Notes: a model not told the origin generated them from the sequence alone. DNA of 64,000 nt from Vulcanisaeta sp. JCM 16161 (GCF_001316285.1 NZ_BBDO01000001.1:248001-312000), one strand, 5' to 3'. Numbered from the stretch's first letter, positions 8,999-20,090 are shown. Numbers and translations: made by a program.

Positions 8999-10418
8999 CC
9001 ATACCTAAGCCTTGGATTGACCACGGGCTCCGAGGCCATTGCGGTTAATATAAACACTACTGCCACGAATGCCACGAGAAGGCCTGGTGGTACGACCCAC
9101 CACCAATAACCAGACGTCAATGCGCCAAACTCATCGGCGTAGTACAGGAGCATGCCCCATGTTGGATATTCGGAACCGGCAAGACCTAGGAAGTTTATTG
9201 ATGCTAGTGTCAGTATTGCGCCGGGCACATTCGTGACGAGTAGATACAGTATGTACGGAATTATCTGGGGCAGTATGTGATTCCTCAATATCCACATCCT
9301 GCTTGCCCCTGCAATCATTGCCGATTCTATGTATTGGGCGCTCCTTATTTGCATGATCATCGCCCTAATAATCCTAGCCGATGCGCCCCAGGACACAATC
9401 GCCAGGAACATCACGGCATCCCAAATACTCCAACCAAACAGGACTGAGAAGACTATTAACAGCGGGAATGCGGGTAGAAGTATCACGAAGTCCGTAAGCC
9501 TCATTAATGCCTCATCAACAAGCCCGCCATAGAACCCAGCCACGATGCCTATTACCACCGCTATAACCACTATTATTAATGCGGAAAGAAGGCCAACAGC
9601 GAGGTCTATTGGGAAGCCGGCAAGTAAGCCGAGCCATAGGTCATGGCCTTCATTATCGGTACCCATTAGGCCATAGATCTGTCCCTGAAGCACTATCTCA
9701 AGGTCCTTCCTATTAATTACTGTGGAGTTTTGTGAAAATACGTAAAACACCATAACGAACTTATACGGCCCCTTCAACGGCACAAGCTTACCATCATCAA
9801 CGGTATAGAATAGGTACGGCGTTGCTGATGACCCTGTGGGCACGACGCTACTTATGTGGTATTCCTCGTTATAGAATAGGTTTACCTGGCTCACAATCTC
9901 TGGAGTCACGCCGAGTGCTGTTACTCTTGTGTTAATGGGTAATGGGCCAAGTGTTATTTTGCTTCCATCAGTCTATAAATAGTTATTGACAATACTGGGG
10001 GCTGAGACATGCTATATATGGCTGGGTTGTTAATTACGATGAATAATTCATTCCACGGCTTATCATACTTATAATTAACACTGAACGTGACCGTAATATA
10101 GGTAACCCCATTCTGTTGCTGAACTGTGAATGTGTAATCATTTACGTAAACCTGCGGTGAATATACTGGGCCTATTATTGAGTCAATCCAGGCAGGTGGC
10201 GCGTACTGCGGGTTTAACTGCCAATACTTCGGATTATTCCATATGTTTGCGAAGTTTGGTGGCAGTACTATGAGTGCGTATATTGATACTACGATTAGGA
10301 TTAGGAATAATGCAGCAGCCACTTTACCAGTGCTTGATGAAAAGAACGCCTTAGCGATCTCGCTGGGCGTCATTCCAAGGATCCTAAACTCACGCTGTTT
10401 CTTAGCCATACTCACCAC
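8995..10418 (-). CDS. ABC transporter permease (DppC type), one frame break
   Basis: The N-terminal part (one membrane helix near residues 30-55, then a long extracytoplasmic insert) and the C-terminal part (five or more helices with a permease EAA-like loop in VSWGASARIIRAMIMQIRSAQYIESA) are in different frames. They join near 9955, where DGSKITLGPLPINTRV bridges them. The total is about 474 residues, longer than bacterial DppC because of the insert. It forms the membrane channel with DppB. The last bases overlap dppD. Confidence 0.85.
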
Positions 10419-10419
10419 C

Positions 10420-11529
10420 TTATTCCCTTAGCCTTGGGTCAAGCATTATATAAACAATTTCCATTATGAATATTATCACGATGTATAGCAGTGTTGATGC
10501 GTAAGTCAGCGCAACCACGACGGGTAGATCAGGCGTTGGAGAACCAACAATTGCTATATTATACACGTAGCCCAACCCCCACCAATGGAACACCATCTCT
10601 GTGACTAAGAAACCGCCGAATATTATGAATGGTATTGTTATGAAAATGCTCGTTAGTATTGATGGCGCTGCAGGTCTGAGTATGTATCTATTTACCACGT
10701 GGCTCTCGGGTAGTCCCTTAATCTTTGCGAAGGTCACGAAATCTTCCTGGGAAACGTTTAGCACGACGGTTCTTGCGAAGTATGCCCAACCACCGATGTT
10801 GATTATTAGCACGGTAATGAGGGGTAGTGTGAAGTGCCACAGTAAGTCGAGGACTGCCTGTGGTATTGTGAATACCTTAGCTGGGTCCGTTAGCCACAGT
10901 TCATAGTACTTGGGGCTTATAATACCGCCTGTTGGGAAGTAAATAGGTGAGTGAATCTGCGCTAGGTAGAATGAGAATATTAGTAGCATGACAATGCCTA
11001 GCCACCACTGAGGTATGCCATTAGCCAATGCTGCGTAGTACATTACGGCCCTATCGGTCTTAGAACCATACTTAAGGGCTGACCTAAGCCCTATCTCAAT
11101 ACCTATGAAGGCACTCAGTAATATTCCGAAGGTGTCGAGGAGTATCGTCCCAGGTAGTGCCGATAATATTATATCGACGACCTTACCACCACCAATATTA
11201 CCATACTCACTTGGAAAGTATGAGTAGCCCCAGTTAAAGACAATCATGTTATACATGATGTAAAGTGTCCTAATTACAGGTGGCTTATTAAGCCCATAGG
11301 CATTCTCTAACTCAGTCATTATCTGGGTCTGTAACTGCTGTATCTGCGTTGAGTTGTAATGACCGTGAAGCATTAGATTCATTATTATTGACTTTGTCTC
11401 CATCATTATCTCATCCTTGAGAATCTTCGACGCAGGTCCTGCCAGGGCAAAGGATATTACGAAGAGCACTATGAATAGCAGGACAACGAGTGTTGCAGCC
11501 CTAACAGCCAGCGTCCTCGCAAGACCCAT
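10420..11529 (-). CDS. ABC transporter permease (DppB type)
   Basis: An intact 369-residue inner permease with an N-terminal membrane helix (residues 8-30), an extended loop of about 80 residues outside the membrane, and five further helices. The EAA-type loop is in FVTFAKIKGLPESHVVNRYILRPAAPSI. It lies between the binding-protein gene and dppC, giving the gene order binding protein, dppB, dppC, dppD, dppF. Confidence 0.9.
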   Translation of the reverse strand: MGLARTLAVRAATLVVLLFIVLFVISFALAGPASKILKDEIMMETKSIIMNLMLHGHYNSTQIQQLQTQIMTELENAYGLNKPPVIRTLYIMYNMIVFNWGYSYFPSEYGNIGGGKVVDIILSALPGTILLDTFGILLSAFIGIEIGLRSALKYGSKTDRAVMYYAALANGIPQWWLGIVMLLIFSFYLAQIHSPIYFPTGGIISPKYYELWLTDPAKVFTIPQAVLDLLWHFTLPLITVLIINIGGWAYFARTVVLNVSQEDFVTFAKIKGLPESHVVNRYILRPAAPSILTSIFITIPFIIFGGFLVTEMVFHWWGLGYVYNIAIVGSPTPDLPVVVALTYASTLLYIVIIFIMEIVYIMLDPRLRE

Positions 11530-11641
11530 CGAACTTGAAGAGAATCCTCGCGTTATTTAAGCCTTACTAACGTTATGTAGGTCAATCTAGAATAAATATA
11601 AGAAAATAAATTTTAAGGAAAATTAATTTTACCTGGTTAAT

Positions 11642-14319
11642 TTATCTTCTCCTTCTAATAGCTAGCCATGCGCCTATTGCAATTATTATTACAACTATAA
11701 TTACTATTATGGCTATTAATAATGTCGTACTTACTGTTGGTGGCTTTGGTACCTTGGGCGGTGGCGGTGGAGGTGGTGGAGGTGGAGGTGGTGGTGATAC
11801 GGTTAGTGATGTTACGTACTGAACAGGTATCTTAACGACGTTGGTGAACGCGTAGAGTAGTAATTCGTAGGTCCCTGGCGTTAGCGTTGCAGTTACATTG
11901 CTCGGTATTGTTATTGTTAATGTTCCTGGTGTTGTTGATGATGCGAAGGTCTCATAGATAATCTGCCCAGTGGCTGGGTTAATTAGGTATACATAAGCCT
12001 CGGGATTGCCAACAGCGCTCACACTGACCGTTAATGATGCGGTGGTGTTCACGGTTATAGTTGTTGGAGATACCGAGGTTATACTCGGTATTAGGTTAGT
12101 GGGTACTGAGGTTACGCCTAACCTAACAAAGACTTGGTTGAACCAGTAAGTGTAGTTATATGGATAGCCACTCCATCTAACGAGTATTGCGGACTGCGGT
12201 GTCACCGTGGTTATGCTCTTGAGTATGTATGGCCCATTACTGATCCAGAAGTTGCCATAGGTGTTGTAGAAGTTGAGGGCATCCTCATAGTCCTGGATGG
12301 CCGTTGCGGTTGCGTTTGGACCTAAGAAGTTATAGCCGTTGATTATAGCCCATGATCCATTATCCCATATGTAGCCCGTATTAATCCAGTTCTGAAGCAC
12401 GCTAGCCAGGTACTGGTTGAACTTTGGTGACCTGAAGTCGGCCTGCGGTATACTTAATGATTGAGCCTCACCACTCGTGAATGCGTACTTACCCTGCTGA
12501 TAGGCATAGAACTCTAGGGCAAGTACAACCCATGGATTGGCAAATGTTGGGAAGCCAGGTGCGTAGTACGCAGCACGAAGTTGGGGTCTGGGAACCAGTA
12601 GTTACCGTAAATAACCACTGTACCGTTCGGGAAGAACTGCATGCCAACAATAGTACTCACGGTTGGCGCTATTGTACTACCAACGTCGCTAGCAGTCGCC
12701 TGGTTAGGTCCTAGGTCTGGCGCCCCTGTCGTCGTTGTTGCCGCCAGGTCAAACCATGTGTAGTAGTAGAATATTATGTCGGCCATGCTTATTGGCTGGC
12801 CATCCTGCCAGTACTGGCCGAGCCAGGTGCCGTTGAAGTATAGGTAGACTATGGACTTGGCGTAGTGTCCAGGGCCAACATCCTGCCACTTCTCGGCGGT
12901 TGCATTCCAAATAACGGCATTGGGCGGTACTGGGAATATTGCTGAGCCATTCGGGCTAATTATTGCGTTCCAGGCACCCCTGATCGGCATTGGTTCGCCG
13001 GTGAATGGGTTGTAGAAGGCGAATGGGTCACTCGTGAATTCCTGAATGACATCATATGAGTAGGTGTCTATTGAGATGAACCACCCGAAGTTGTTCCATG
13101 GGAATTCACTGACGTGGAACATACCGACATTGAGCACATTGGGGTGAGTTGTTGAGTACGCGAACTTAATGCCTAGAGGCCACTCGAGACCGAATATGCT
13201 GGGCATCCAGTTGGTTAGGTTCTGTATTGGGTATGGGAATGTGGCTGCTACTAGCCAAACCCTCACGGCCTGCTGGAAGCAATCATAGAGGGCAGTCTTT
13301 GAGTAGCTCTCGAATTGTTGAAGTGATGTGAAGTTACCCGTGGCAACCCACGTGTTAATGTGTCAATCGTTGAGTTACTGTACTGCCAATAGCCAGTTAC
13401 ACCCCAACCAGGCATGTCGCCAGTCCATGAAGCACAGAAGTAGGCACCGGCATACGTGTCCCAGGCTCTGGGTATATCGTCCAGGCCTCAGTGTATATCT
13501 GCCACTCCATCTGTGCTGGGTTCGAGCCATAAACAATTGTTAAAGCCTCCGATAAGTCGCCGTATATTGGCTTGACAGTGAAGCTAGGCTCTCGAGCTCT
13601 GACATAAACATTTGACCAATGGCGTACCTGAATGGGTCATCCTTCCTAATGAAGAATATTATCGTGACCGGCTGCGGTGTTGTACTGTTTGGCGGTATGT
13701 AGTACCACTGATGATTAATGTATAGTATTCTACCGACCCATGGGTTGTACATGCCGTCGAAGTTTGGTGTCGTGTTTATTGCCTGGAATAGTGCGAAGAT
13801 TGATTGGTTAACGTATGTTGGGTCATAGTGAATGTTAGCCTGGACAATCATTGGCTGAATCAGGAGTTGGCTATCTATTGCGAAGGGCCCTGGCCAATCA
13901 TATACGGGTGTTGCGTAGCCTGAGAAGACCTGGGTTATTATTGCATGCCTATCAACTAGGTAGTTCATTAGGAACCTGAACTGCCAGTAGGCGAACGGGT
14001 TAAACGTGGTGTTGCTTGGGTATGGGTTGAAGAGTAGGTCGTAACCCGACGTTATTGCTGGACTAACCATCTGTATGCCAGGCGTTGTGCTTAACTGCGA
14101 CAATACATTGGGCGGCAACGCGAATGGGTTCAGGTAAATATCTATCCTACCCGATGTGAAGTATTGAACAGCCTCTGTCGGCGTGACCTCATATAGATTT
14201 ACCGTCGATGGCATTGTTTGTTGTGCATTAACAACAAGGCCCACTATCAGGAGTGCCGTTATTAGGGCAGCCACCGTTAGTGCAGGTATTTTGTTATTCG
14301 TCCTCCCTTGTTTAGGCAT
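11642..14319 (-). CDS. ABC transporter substrate-binding protein, membrane-anchored, several frame breaks
   Basis: A family 5 type solute-binding protein of about 890 residues in the same operon as the permeases. It begins with a signal-peptide-like helix (residues 10-32) and ends with a proline tract of 13 residues (near 840), then a C-terminal membrane helix and RRRR, the usual anchor of crenarchaeal binding proteins. Internal pieces such as RFLMNYLVDRHAI and YSTTHPNVLNVGMF fit this family. At least four or five frame breaks occur (near 12575, 13350, 13455 and 13555). The ligand may be a peptide or an oligosaccharide and cannot be decided. ATG 14319 is preferred over TTG 14328. Confidence 0.8.
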
Positions 14320-14343
14320 ATCAAGCAATCCTGAATTAAGCTT

Positions 14344-14832
14344 TTAAATTTTTCCATGTATATTAATTATTGATTCTGTAAATCCAATTATTAATAATGC
14401 TATTACTATTATAAATAATATTGTGAGGATAATTGTTAATGCATTAATCATCTCAGGCCTATAAATACTGATTATCGTAACCTCCCCATCACCAACTGAC
14501 GTTAGGTTAAGCCTAGTTATTGTTGTAAAGTTTAATTCCTTCAATTGATAGGGGCCTAAACTAGTCGTGTAATAGAGTGTTAATGTTATGTTGGTTTCAG
14601 GTATCCACTTAATTACTGTTAAGTTAACATTGAGATTGCTATTATTTGTTTCTAAAATGATAAAGGTGATTCCCGACGGATTTACAGCAAATGAGCCGTT
14701 GATTGGAGGCCCTTTATAATAATAATTAATACTAAATGGATTTAATATTATGTACACAGCGAGAATAACAGTAACTGCGCCAATAATATAGGCGGCAATT
14801 ACAAATCTATTTCTAAGGATTTCACGAAGCAT
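14344..14832 (-). CDS. Hypothetical protein with N- and C-terminal membrane helices
   Basis: The 162-residue protein has a membrane helix at about 10-32, an extracytoplasmic domain rich in N-glycosylation-type NxS/T sites (NNSNLNVNLT, ETNITLT, ELNFTT), and a second helix at about 132-155. It lies directly upstream of the transporter operon on the same strand and may be its first gene. I do not recognise the family. Confidence 0.6.
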   Translation of the reverse strand: MLREILRNRFVIAAYIIGAVTVILAVYIILNPFSINYYYKGPPINGSFAVNPSGITFIILETNNSNLNVNLTVIKWIPETNITLTLYYTTSLGPYQLKELNFTTITRLNLTSVGDGEVTIISIYRPEMINALTIILTILFIIVIALLIIGFTESIINIHGKI

Positions 14833-14855
14833 TACAAAACACGCACTTTTAACCT

Positions 14856-15011
14856 TTACACCTTTAGCTTTGTCCTTCTCCAGAACCTCCTTGCCGGATT
14901 CGTTAACACCCTCCTATCAGTCTTGGCAGTTACCCAAATCGGTGGCGCCCTATTTGACTTACCCGCCGCCGCAAGCCTTAACTTCCTACCCAACGGCTTA
15001 TTCCTGGCCAT
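14856..15011 (-). CDS. rpl39e: 50S ribosomal protein L39e
   Basis: A 51-residue, very basic protein beginning [18 protein letters not shown] and ending [11 protein letters not shown], the standard L39e pattern ([12 protein letters not shown] in the centre). It is the third gene of a reverse-strand cluster with the S19e and PDCD5-like genes. L39e sits in the peptide exit tunnel of archaeal ribosomes. The frame is intact. Confidence 0.95.
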   Translation of the reverse strand: MARNKPLGRKLRLAAAGKSNRAPPIWVTAKTDRRVLTNPARRFWRRTKLKV

Positions 15012-15016
15012 TTCCC

Positions 15017-15385
15017 TCACCTATACCTTATCCTGAACTCCCTATGGGTCTGTTTATAAATTGTTTCTAGTATCTTCTTGAGGTCTTCATCTGTGATGGG
15101 CACCTTAATCCTGCCAGACTGGGCCAACGCGATTAATTGCTGCTCAAGGGCCTCAACGAGCTCCGGCTTAACAACCCTGAGGTTGTCAAGCCTCTCCCTG
15201 GCCTCGGGCGTTAGTATTACCCTAAGCACAGCCCTCCTCTGGGCAGCTAATTCCTGCTTCTTCCTCTCCTCCTCAATCTGCTTCTGAAGCTCCTGGAGCT
15301 TCCTCTGCCTAATGGCTTCAAGCTCATCCTCGCCCATTTCCTGATCACCACCCGTCTCATCTCCGTAATTCTCATCGATAGACAT
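15017..15385 (-). CDS. DNA-binding protein of the PDCD5/TFAR19 family
   Basis: 122 residues with an acidic N-terminus, a long charged helix ([20 protein letters not shown]) and the conserved C-terminal core [31 protein letters not shown]. This gene is regularly found between S19e and L39e in archaea. Its role is uncertain; structural homologues bind DNA weakly. Confidence 0.92.
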   Translation of the reverse strand: MSIDENYGDETGGDQEMGEDELEAIRQRKLQELQKQIEEERKKQELAAQRRAVLRVILTPEARERLDNLRVVKPELVEALEQQLIALAQSGRIKVPITDEDLKKILETIYKQTHREFRIRYR

Positions 15386-15449
15386 GTCATAACAAAGGTA
15401 ATGAACCTATTTATTAACCTTAAACCCTCGTGAACTAACGGATTTAATC

Positions 15450-15932
15450 CTACTCAGTGGTTGTCTTTGGCGTTAAGTACTTAACTAGCTCAGGCCTTTG
15501 CTTAACTAATTCCTTAAATATGTTTAGGGCGACCTTATCGAGTAGCGACCTGCCCTGAGGCGTTATTACCCTGCCCTCCTTAGTCTTCATCACGAGACCC
15601 GCGGCCTCGAGTTGATGAAGTATATTCCTAATTATTGCACCACCAGCCTTCCTAGTCCTCTCACTCCTAACAGCACTACCGACCTTAGCCCTATAACTGA
15701 ACGCCATCCTCAGGCTTCCAAGGCCCACGGGGCCATTTAAGTAAATCTTCCTTAGGATAGCCGCAGCCCTTACGTACCACCAATCCTCCTGCATCGGGGG
15801 TCGGTCCTTATTCGGCCCTGTCTTAACAAAAATAGCCCAGTCCGGCGGCTTTACCTGAGGCACATTCTCCTTTAAGTACTTAGCTAATTCCTTAATCAAT
15901 AGGTCCGCGGGCACGTCCTTAACGCTTACCAA
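15450..15932 (-). CDS. rps19e: 30S ribosomal protein S19e
   Basis: 160 residues with the winged-helix S19e core: DVPADLLIKELAKYLKE, DRPPMQEDWWYVRAAAILRKIY, GSAVRSERTRKAGG and ALNIFKELVKQRPELVKYL. S19e is needed for late 40S/30S maturation. It is the first gene of the S19e-PDCD5-L39e cluster. Confidence 0.95.
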   Translation of the reverse strand: MVSVKDVPADLLIKELAKYLKENVPQVKPPDWAIFVKTGPNKDRPPMQEDWWYVRAAAILRKIYLNGPVGLGSLRMAFSYRAKVGSAVRSERTRKAGGAIIRNILHQLEAAGLVMKTKEGRVITPQGRSLLDKVALNIFKELVKQRPELVKYLTPKTTTE

Positions 15933-16054
15933 GGCCGATCAGGAATACGGGGTAGTTAGGGTTAATAAGCATTTACTTTATGCGGCCATTTATTACTGAA
16001 TGATTATTAATCCTAGGTAAAGAATTTAATATGGGTTCCCGTGATTAAAAATTC

Positions 16055-16940
16055 ATGACCTTCTCCATAGTGGCGACCGACGGTGTCGACGTAGGCGTCG
16101 CAGTCGCATCTAAATTCATTGCGGTGGGTGCAATAGTACCTCAGGCTAAGGCCGGTATTGGTGCCGTGGCGACTCAGTGCTATGCAAACCCGAGGCTTGG
16201 TTCGTTGATACTAAGGCTGCTTGAATCAGGGATCAATGCCAGTGATGCATTAACTAGGGCGCTCGGTGAGGACCAGGGCAGGGATGAGAGGCAGCTTGGT
16301 GTCGTATCTATAAAAGGTGATGCGGCTGCATACACGGGTTCTAAATGCTGAGTACGCGGGGCATATAGTGGGTAGTGGTTACACTGTCCAAGGTAACATA
16401 CTCGTGGGTCCTGAGGTTCTTGAGAATATGGCTAAGGCCTTTGAGACTAAGCGAGGCGAGTTAGTGGATAAATTGCTCGAGGCTCTATCCGCCGGTGATG
16501 CAGCTGGCGGGGATAGAAGGGGCAGTCAGTCAGCGGCTATTATAGTGCTTAGGCCGGGTGGTGGTTACCTGGGCCTAACCGATACGTATGTTGATCTTAG
16601 GGTTGATGATCATCCAGACCCCGTTTCCGAATTACGTAGGTTATTCAGTATTTGGGAGTTAACGCTGTTGAGTAGGGAGGATCCTAATGACGTGGTTCTG
16701 AAGTCTGACGTTGCATTAACGGTTCAAAAGGTATTGAAGGTGCTTGGGTTCTATAACGGTGATGTCCATGGTAATTGGGATAAGGCCACTGAGGAGGCCT
16801 TTAGGGCGTGGGCTGGTTTTGAGAATTTTGAGAATAAGGTTAGGGATGATGATAAGATCTGGGGTTCGGTTTATCGCTACTTAATTAATGAGGCTAGGCG
16901 TAGGGCTTATTGGTTAACGATTAGAAGGATTAATAAATAG
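16055..16940 (+). CDS. DUF1028 family (Ntn-hydrolase-like) protein with C-terminal peptidoglycan-binding-like domain, one frame break
   Basis: The N-terminus MTFSIVATDGVDVGVAVASKF, with QAKAGIGAVATQCYANP, is the DUF1028 signature, an Ntn-hydrolase-like fold of unknown activity. The frame breaks near 16340 at YTGSKC; the next frame resumes with YAGHIVGSGYTVQGNILVG. Residues from about 200 onward (VALTVQKVLKVLGFYNGDVHGNWD) resemble a PG_binding_1 helical repeat, a combination known in this family. The biochemical role is not established. Confidence 0.8.
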
Positions 16941-16961
16941 GTTGTTCTGTGGGTTTGTGCA

Positions 16962-17298
16962 ATGGCCATTAAATTCTGCCCGAGATGTAAAAGCATAATG
17001 GTTTTAACAAAGAAGGACGGGAGAACTGTTTGGAGATGCCCGAAGTGCGGTTATGAGGAGGAGGCCAACACCAGTAATGCAAAGCTTGTTGAAAGGACGA
17101 CCCTGGCTAGGAGATGATAAGCCAATAGTACTTACTAAGTCCGGTGAGGAGGCTCTGCCCAAGGTTAGGAAGACATGCCCGAGGTGCGGTTATGAGGAGG
17201 CTTACTTCTGGGTTCAGCAGACCAGGGCTGCTGATGAGCCGCCAACCAGGTTCTATAAATGCGTTAGGTGTGGGTATGTTTGGCGTGAGTATGAGTAA
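16962..17298 (+). CDS. tfs: Transcription factor S (TFS, RpoM-like), one frame break
   Basis: N-terminal zinc ribbon KFCPRCKSIMVLTKKD...CPKCGY and C-terminal ribbon KTCPRCGYEEAYFWVQQTRAADEPPTRFYKCVRCGYVW. The latter has the acidic DE tip that TFS inserts into RNA polymerase to stimulate transcript cleavage. The N-terminal part from ATG 16962 stops at about 17115 and the C-terminal part continues one frame over (DDKPIVLTKSGEEALPKV). The gene precedes PCNA and primase, a common archaeal arrangement. Confidence 0.9.
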
Positions 17299-17372
17299 AA
17301 CCGTAATTACTAAGTAATACTGTTTCTGCTGAGGATGTAGAGTTTATATTTAAGTGGCGGTTAGGTAATTTG

Positions 17373-18128
17373 ATGTCTGAGGTAAAGATAACATACCCAG
17401 ATGCGAAGGAGTTTTCGCAAATAATAGACGCGGTATCTGCGTTGATTGAGGAGGCGAACTTCACATTGGCTGGTGATGGACTTAAGCTAAGGGCGTTGGA
17501 TCCTTCGAGGACCGCAATGATTGACCTATTAATACCCAGGGAGGCCTTTGAGGAGTTCCCTGAGAACCTTAGTGAGGAGGTTAGAATTGGCGTGAACTTT
17601 GACGACTTCAAGAAGCTGCTTAGGAGGATTAAGAAGGGCGATAAGTTGGGCATGGAGGTTAGTGAGGGTAAGCTCAGGGTTAAGCTTGTTGGTAAGGCCT
17701 CAAGGATAATGACGCTGCCGCTGATCGACATTGGCGCTGAGGAATTACCAACACCAAAGGTTGTGTATACAGTACTTGCTAAGGTATCCAGTGACGCGCT
17801 AAATGAGGCGCTTAAGGATGCCGATGTAATCGCCGATGCGGTTAAGTTCGATGCCAAGGATGACGGCTTATACGTATCTGCAAGTAGTGATAAGGGTGAT
17901 GTCGAGGTTAAGTTTGAGAAGGAGGGTGAGGTGATGTTTGAGTATGACCTTAAGGAGCCGGCAACGGCTAAGTATAGCCTTGATTACTTGGTGGACACAG
18001 TATCAAAGGCGTATAGGATTAGTGATATAGTTACGATTGAGTTCGCCACGCAAAAGCCCATTGCGCTTACGTTCGAGATACCAATGGGTGGTAAGTTAAC
18101 GTACTACATAGCCCCAATGATTGAGTAA
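17373..18128 (+). CDS. pcn: DNA polymerase sliding clamp (PCNA)
   Basis: An intact clamp of 251 residues: FSQIIDAVSALIEEANFTLAGDGLKLRALDPSRTAMIDLLIP at the N-terminus and ATAKYSLDYLVDTVSKAYRISDIVTIEF then FEIPMGGKLTYYIAPMIE at the end. It encircles DNA and tethers polymerase, ligase and nuclease. I choose ATG 17373 because a TATA-like agtttatatttaag lies at 17341-17354. Confidence 0.97.
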   Translation: MSEVKITYPDAKEFSQIIDAVSALIEEANFTLAGDGLKLRALDPSRTAMIDLLIPREAFEEFPENLSEEVRIGVNFDDFKKLLRRIKKGDKLGMEVSEGKLRVKLVGKASRIMTLPLIDIGAEELPTPKVVYTVLAKVSSDALNEALKDADVIADAVKFDAKDDGLYVSASSDKGDVEVKFEKEGEVMFEYDLKEPATAKYSLDYLVDTVSKAYRISDIVTIEFATQKPIALTFEIPMGGKLTYYIAPMIE

Positions 18129-18169
18129 TTCCATACCATAATTAAATATTATGCTTTTACACTGTAAAA

Positions 18170-19222
18170 ATGATTTTAATGCAGGAATTAGTGATATCAG
18201 TGTTTGGCATGTCAGGCTTCATTAATTTGGTAAAGGTGCTGTTTAGGAATTATTATAGAGGGGTTGACCTGTCTGAAATTAGTGATTTGGAGAGGAGGGA
18301 GTTTGGTTTTCAATTCTTCGATAAGGAGGGGATGATTAGGCACATTGCCTTTAGGAATGGCGATGAATTGAGACATTACCTGATAAGTAATGTTCCATCC
18401 CACGTATACTACTCATCAGCCCTTTATAACGACCCTGCTAACCAGGACATGGATGCCAAGGGTTGGTTGGGCGCTGACCTAATTTTCGATATTGATGGTG
18501 ATCACCTACCGACGCAGAACTGCCAGGGCGTTGAATTAATGACGCTTGAGTGCCTCAATGACGCCACTGAGGAGGTAAATAAGCTCATTGATTTCCTAAT
18601 TGAGGATTTTGGTTTTTCCGACTCATCAATTAAGATATTTTTCAGCGGGCATAGGGGTTATCACGTACATATTGAGCTACCCGATGTACGAGGCCTAACA
18701 GATGAGGAGAGGAGGGAGATAGTTGATTACCTGCTTCTGCGGGGTTTTGATATTGAGCGTTTAATTAGGGGTAATACCGTCCTCATAGATGCTGGGTTAA
18801 GGGGTATTGGTGGCAGGCTGGCGTCACTAATCCATGAGTTAGACCCTGACCTACTCAGCACCCTTAGTAATGATAGGAGGAGATTGAGCAAGTATGTAAT
18901 TCGAAAACTTAAGTCCTTAAACCCCATAGTTAGTGAACGCCTGTCTACGCATGTCGATGAGGTGGTGACCATGGACGTGCATAGACTAATTAGGATGCCC
19001 AACTCACTTCATGGTAAGACTGGGCTCAGGGTTGTTAGGATTAGCCCAAGTGATTTGGAGAGGGGTGTTGAGTTTGTAATTGATAAGGCAGTACAGTTTA
19101 GGAAGGGGTCGTTAACGTTGAGACTGATTAAGAAATTGCCCGTGAGGAGGGTCTTGGGTGAGGATGTTAGTGGTGATGAGGGTAGTATTGTTAAAGTACC
19201 TACTTACCTGGCATATACCTAG
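18170..19222 (+). CDS. priS: DNA primase small subunit
   Basis: 350 residues with the catalytic pair Asp107/Asp109 in LIFDIDGDH and the conserved SGHRGYHVHI near residue 163. Later IDAGLRGIGGRLASLIH and MDVHRLIRMPNSLHGKTGLRV complete the archaeal/eukaryotic primase fold. It makes primers with PriL, whose gene is not in the window. A TATA-like ttaaatatta is 20-30 bases upstream. The GINS gene follows after 6 bases. Confidence 0.96.
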   Translation: MILMQELVISVFGMSGFINLVKVLFRNYYRGVDLSEISDLERREFGFQFFDKEGMIRHIAFRNGDELRHYLISNVPSHVYYSSALYNDPANQDMDAKGWLGADLIFDIDGDHLPTQNCQGVELMTLECLNDATEEVNKLIDFLIEDFGFSDSSIKIFFSGHRGYHVHIELPDVRGLTDEERREIVDYLLLRGFDIERLIRGNTVLIDAGLRGIGGRLASLIHELDPDLLSTLSNDRRRLSKYVIRKLKSLNPIVSERLSTHVDEVVTMDVHRLIRMPNSLHGKTGLRVVRISPSDLERGVEFVIDKAVQFRKGSLTLRLIKKLPVRRVLGEDVSGDEGSIVKVPTYLAYT

Positions 19223-19228
19223 TAATGA

Positions 19229-19747
19229 GTGGTTGGGGTGAGCCAGTTGATTAGTGATGTACTTAGGAGATTGATGGATTTCACAAAGCTTGAGGTAAGT
19301 ACCGAGGAGATTCAAAGACCGCCATTTGAATCATACGCCCAATTAGTGCAGGAGTTGAATAGTAAATTATCAATGAGTGGTAATGTACTTGATAAGGAGT
19401 TGGTCGAATCCACGATGGGCATGGTTAGAGAAACAATAGCGATACTCGTTAGGAAGAGGATTGAGAAGATAATGAGGTATTACCAAGCCGGTAAGGAAGT
19501 ACCTCAGGATGCATTACTCCCTGAGGAGAGGAGGTTCCTCATGCCATTGCTAGAGCTTAAGGTTACTGAAGCGCTAAGGAGTGAGGCTCAGGGATTGGCG
19601 ATTGTGTCGTTTAAGAAGGGGTTCCCCGTACTTTATAGTGTTCGTCTAGTAACCATAGGTCCATTCTCTCAATTCGATATCGCGGTAATACCAAGGAGTG
19701 ATGCCGAGGAACTTCTTCGTAGAGGGGTTATTGAAATTATTCGCTGA
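19229..19747 (+). CDS. GINS complex subunit (Gins51/Sld5-Psf1 type)
   Basis: 172 residues. The helical A domain (EKIMRYYQAGKEVPQDALLPEERRFL) precedes a short beta-rich B domain (SVRLVTIGPFSQFDIAVIPRSDAEELLRRGVIEII). This A-then-B order is that of the Sld5/Psf1-like archaeal subunit. GINS activates the MCM helicase. Start is GTG 19229, 6 bases after priS, so the two are one transcript. Confidence 0.85.
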   Translation: MVGVSQLISDVLRRLMDFTKLEVSTEEIQRPPFESYAQLVQELNSKLSMSGNVLDKELVESTMGMVRETIAILVRKRIEKIMRYYQAGKEVPQDALLPEERRFLMPLLELKVTEALRSEAQGLAIVSFKKGFPVLYSVRLVTIGPFSQFDIAVIPRSDAEELLRRGVIEIIR

Positions 19748-19795
19748 CTCAACGGAGGTAAAAATATAAAAGGGGTTTCATCCTGTGGTTACTTC

Positions 19796-20080
19796 GTGAA
19801 GTTTCCCAAGGTTGTGAGGGTTTATTGCCCAAGGTGTAATGCGTATACGGAGCATACAGTGACTATTTACAGCCATGGAAAGAGGAGGAACCTGGCCGAG
19901 GGGCAGAGGAGGTATTTGAGGAAGCTTAAGGGTTATGGTTCGAGTAGGAAGCCTAAGCAGAAGAGGTTTGCAAAGACTACGAAGAAGATAGTTGTTAAGC
20001 TTCAATGTAGGCAGTGTGGTTATGTGCTAATGAGGACTGTCGGTAGGTTAAAGAAGCTTGAGTTAGCGGAGGCCAAGTGA
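19796..20080 (+). CDS. rpl44e: 50S ribosomal protein L44e
   Basis: 94 residues with [22 protein letters not shown] and [13 protein letters not shown], the two CxxC pairs of the L44e zinc ribbon, and a very basic centre. GTG start at 19796; aaatataaaagg about 25 bases before it is a good TATA box. First gene of the L44e-S27e-aIF2alpha-Nop10 operon, which is conserved in archaea. Confidence 0.96.
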   Translation: MKFPKVVRVYCPRCNAYTEHTVTIYSHGKRRNLAEGQRRYLRKLKGYGSSRKPKQKRFAKTTKKIVVKLQCRQCGYVLMRTVGRLKKLELAEAK

Positions 20081-20090
20081 GGTGGTGGTC

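Noticed and set aside
17264..17857. Open frame of 197 residues antisense to PCNA
   Set aside because: Ser- and Thr-rich composition produced by the complementary strand of a real gene; PCNA is unmistakable on the other strand.
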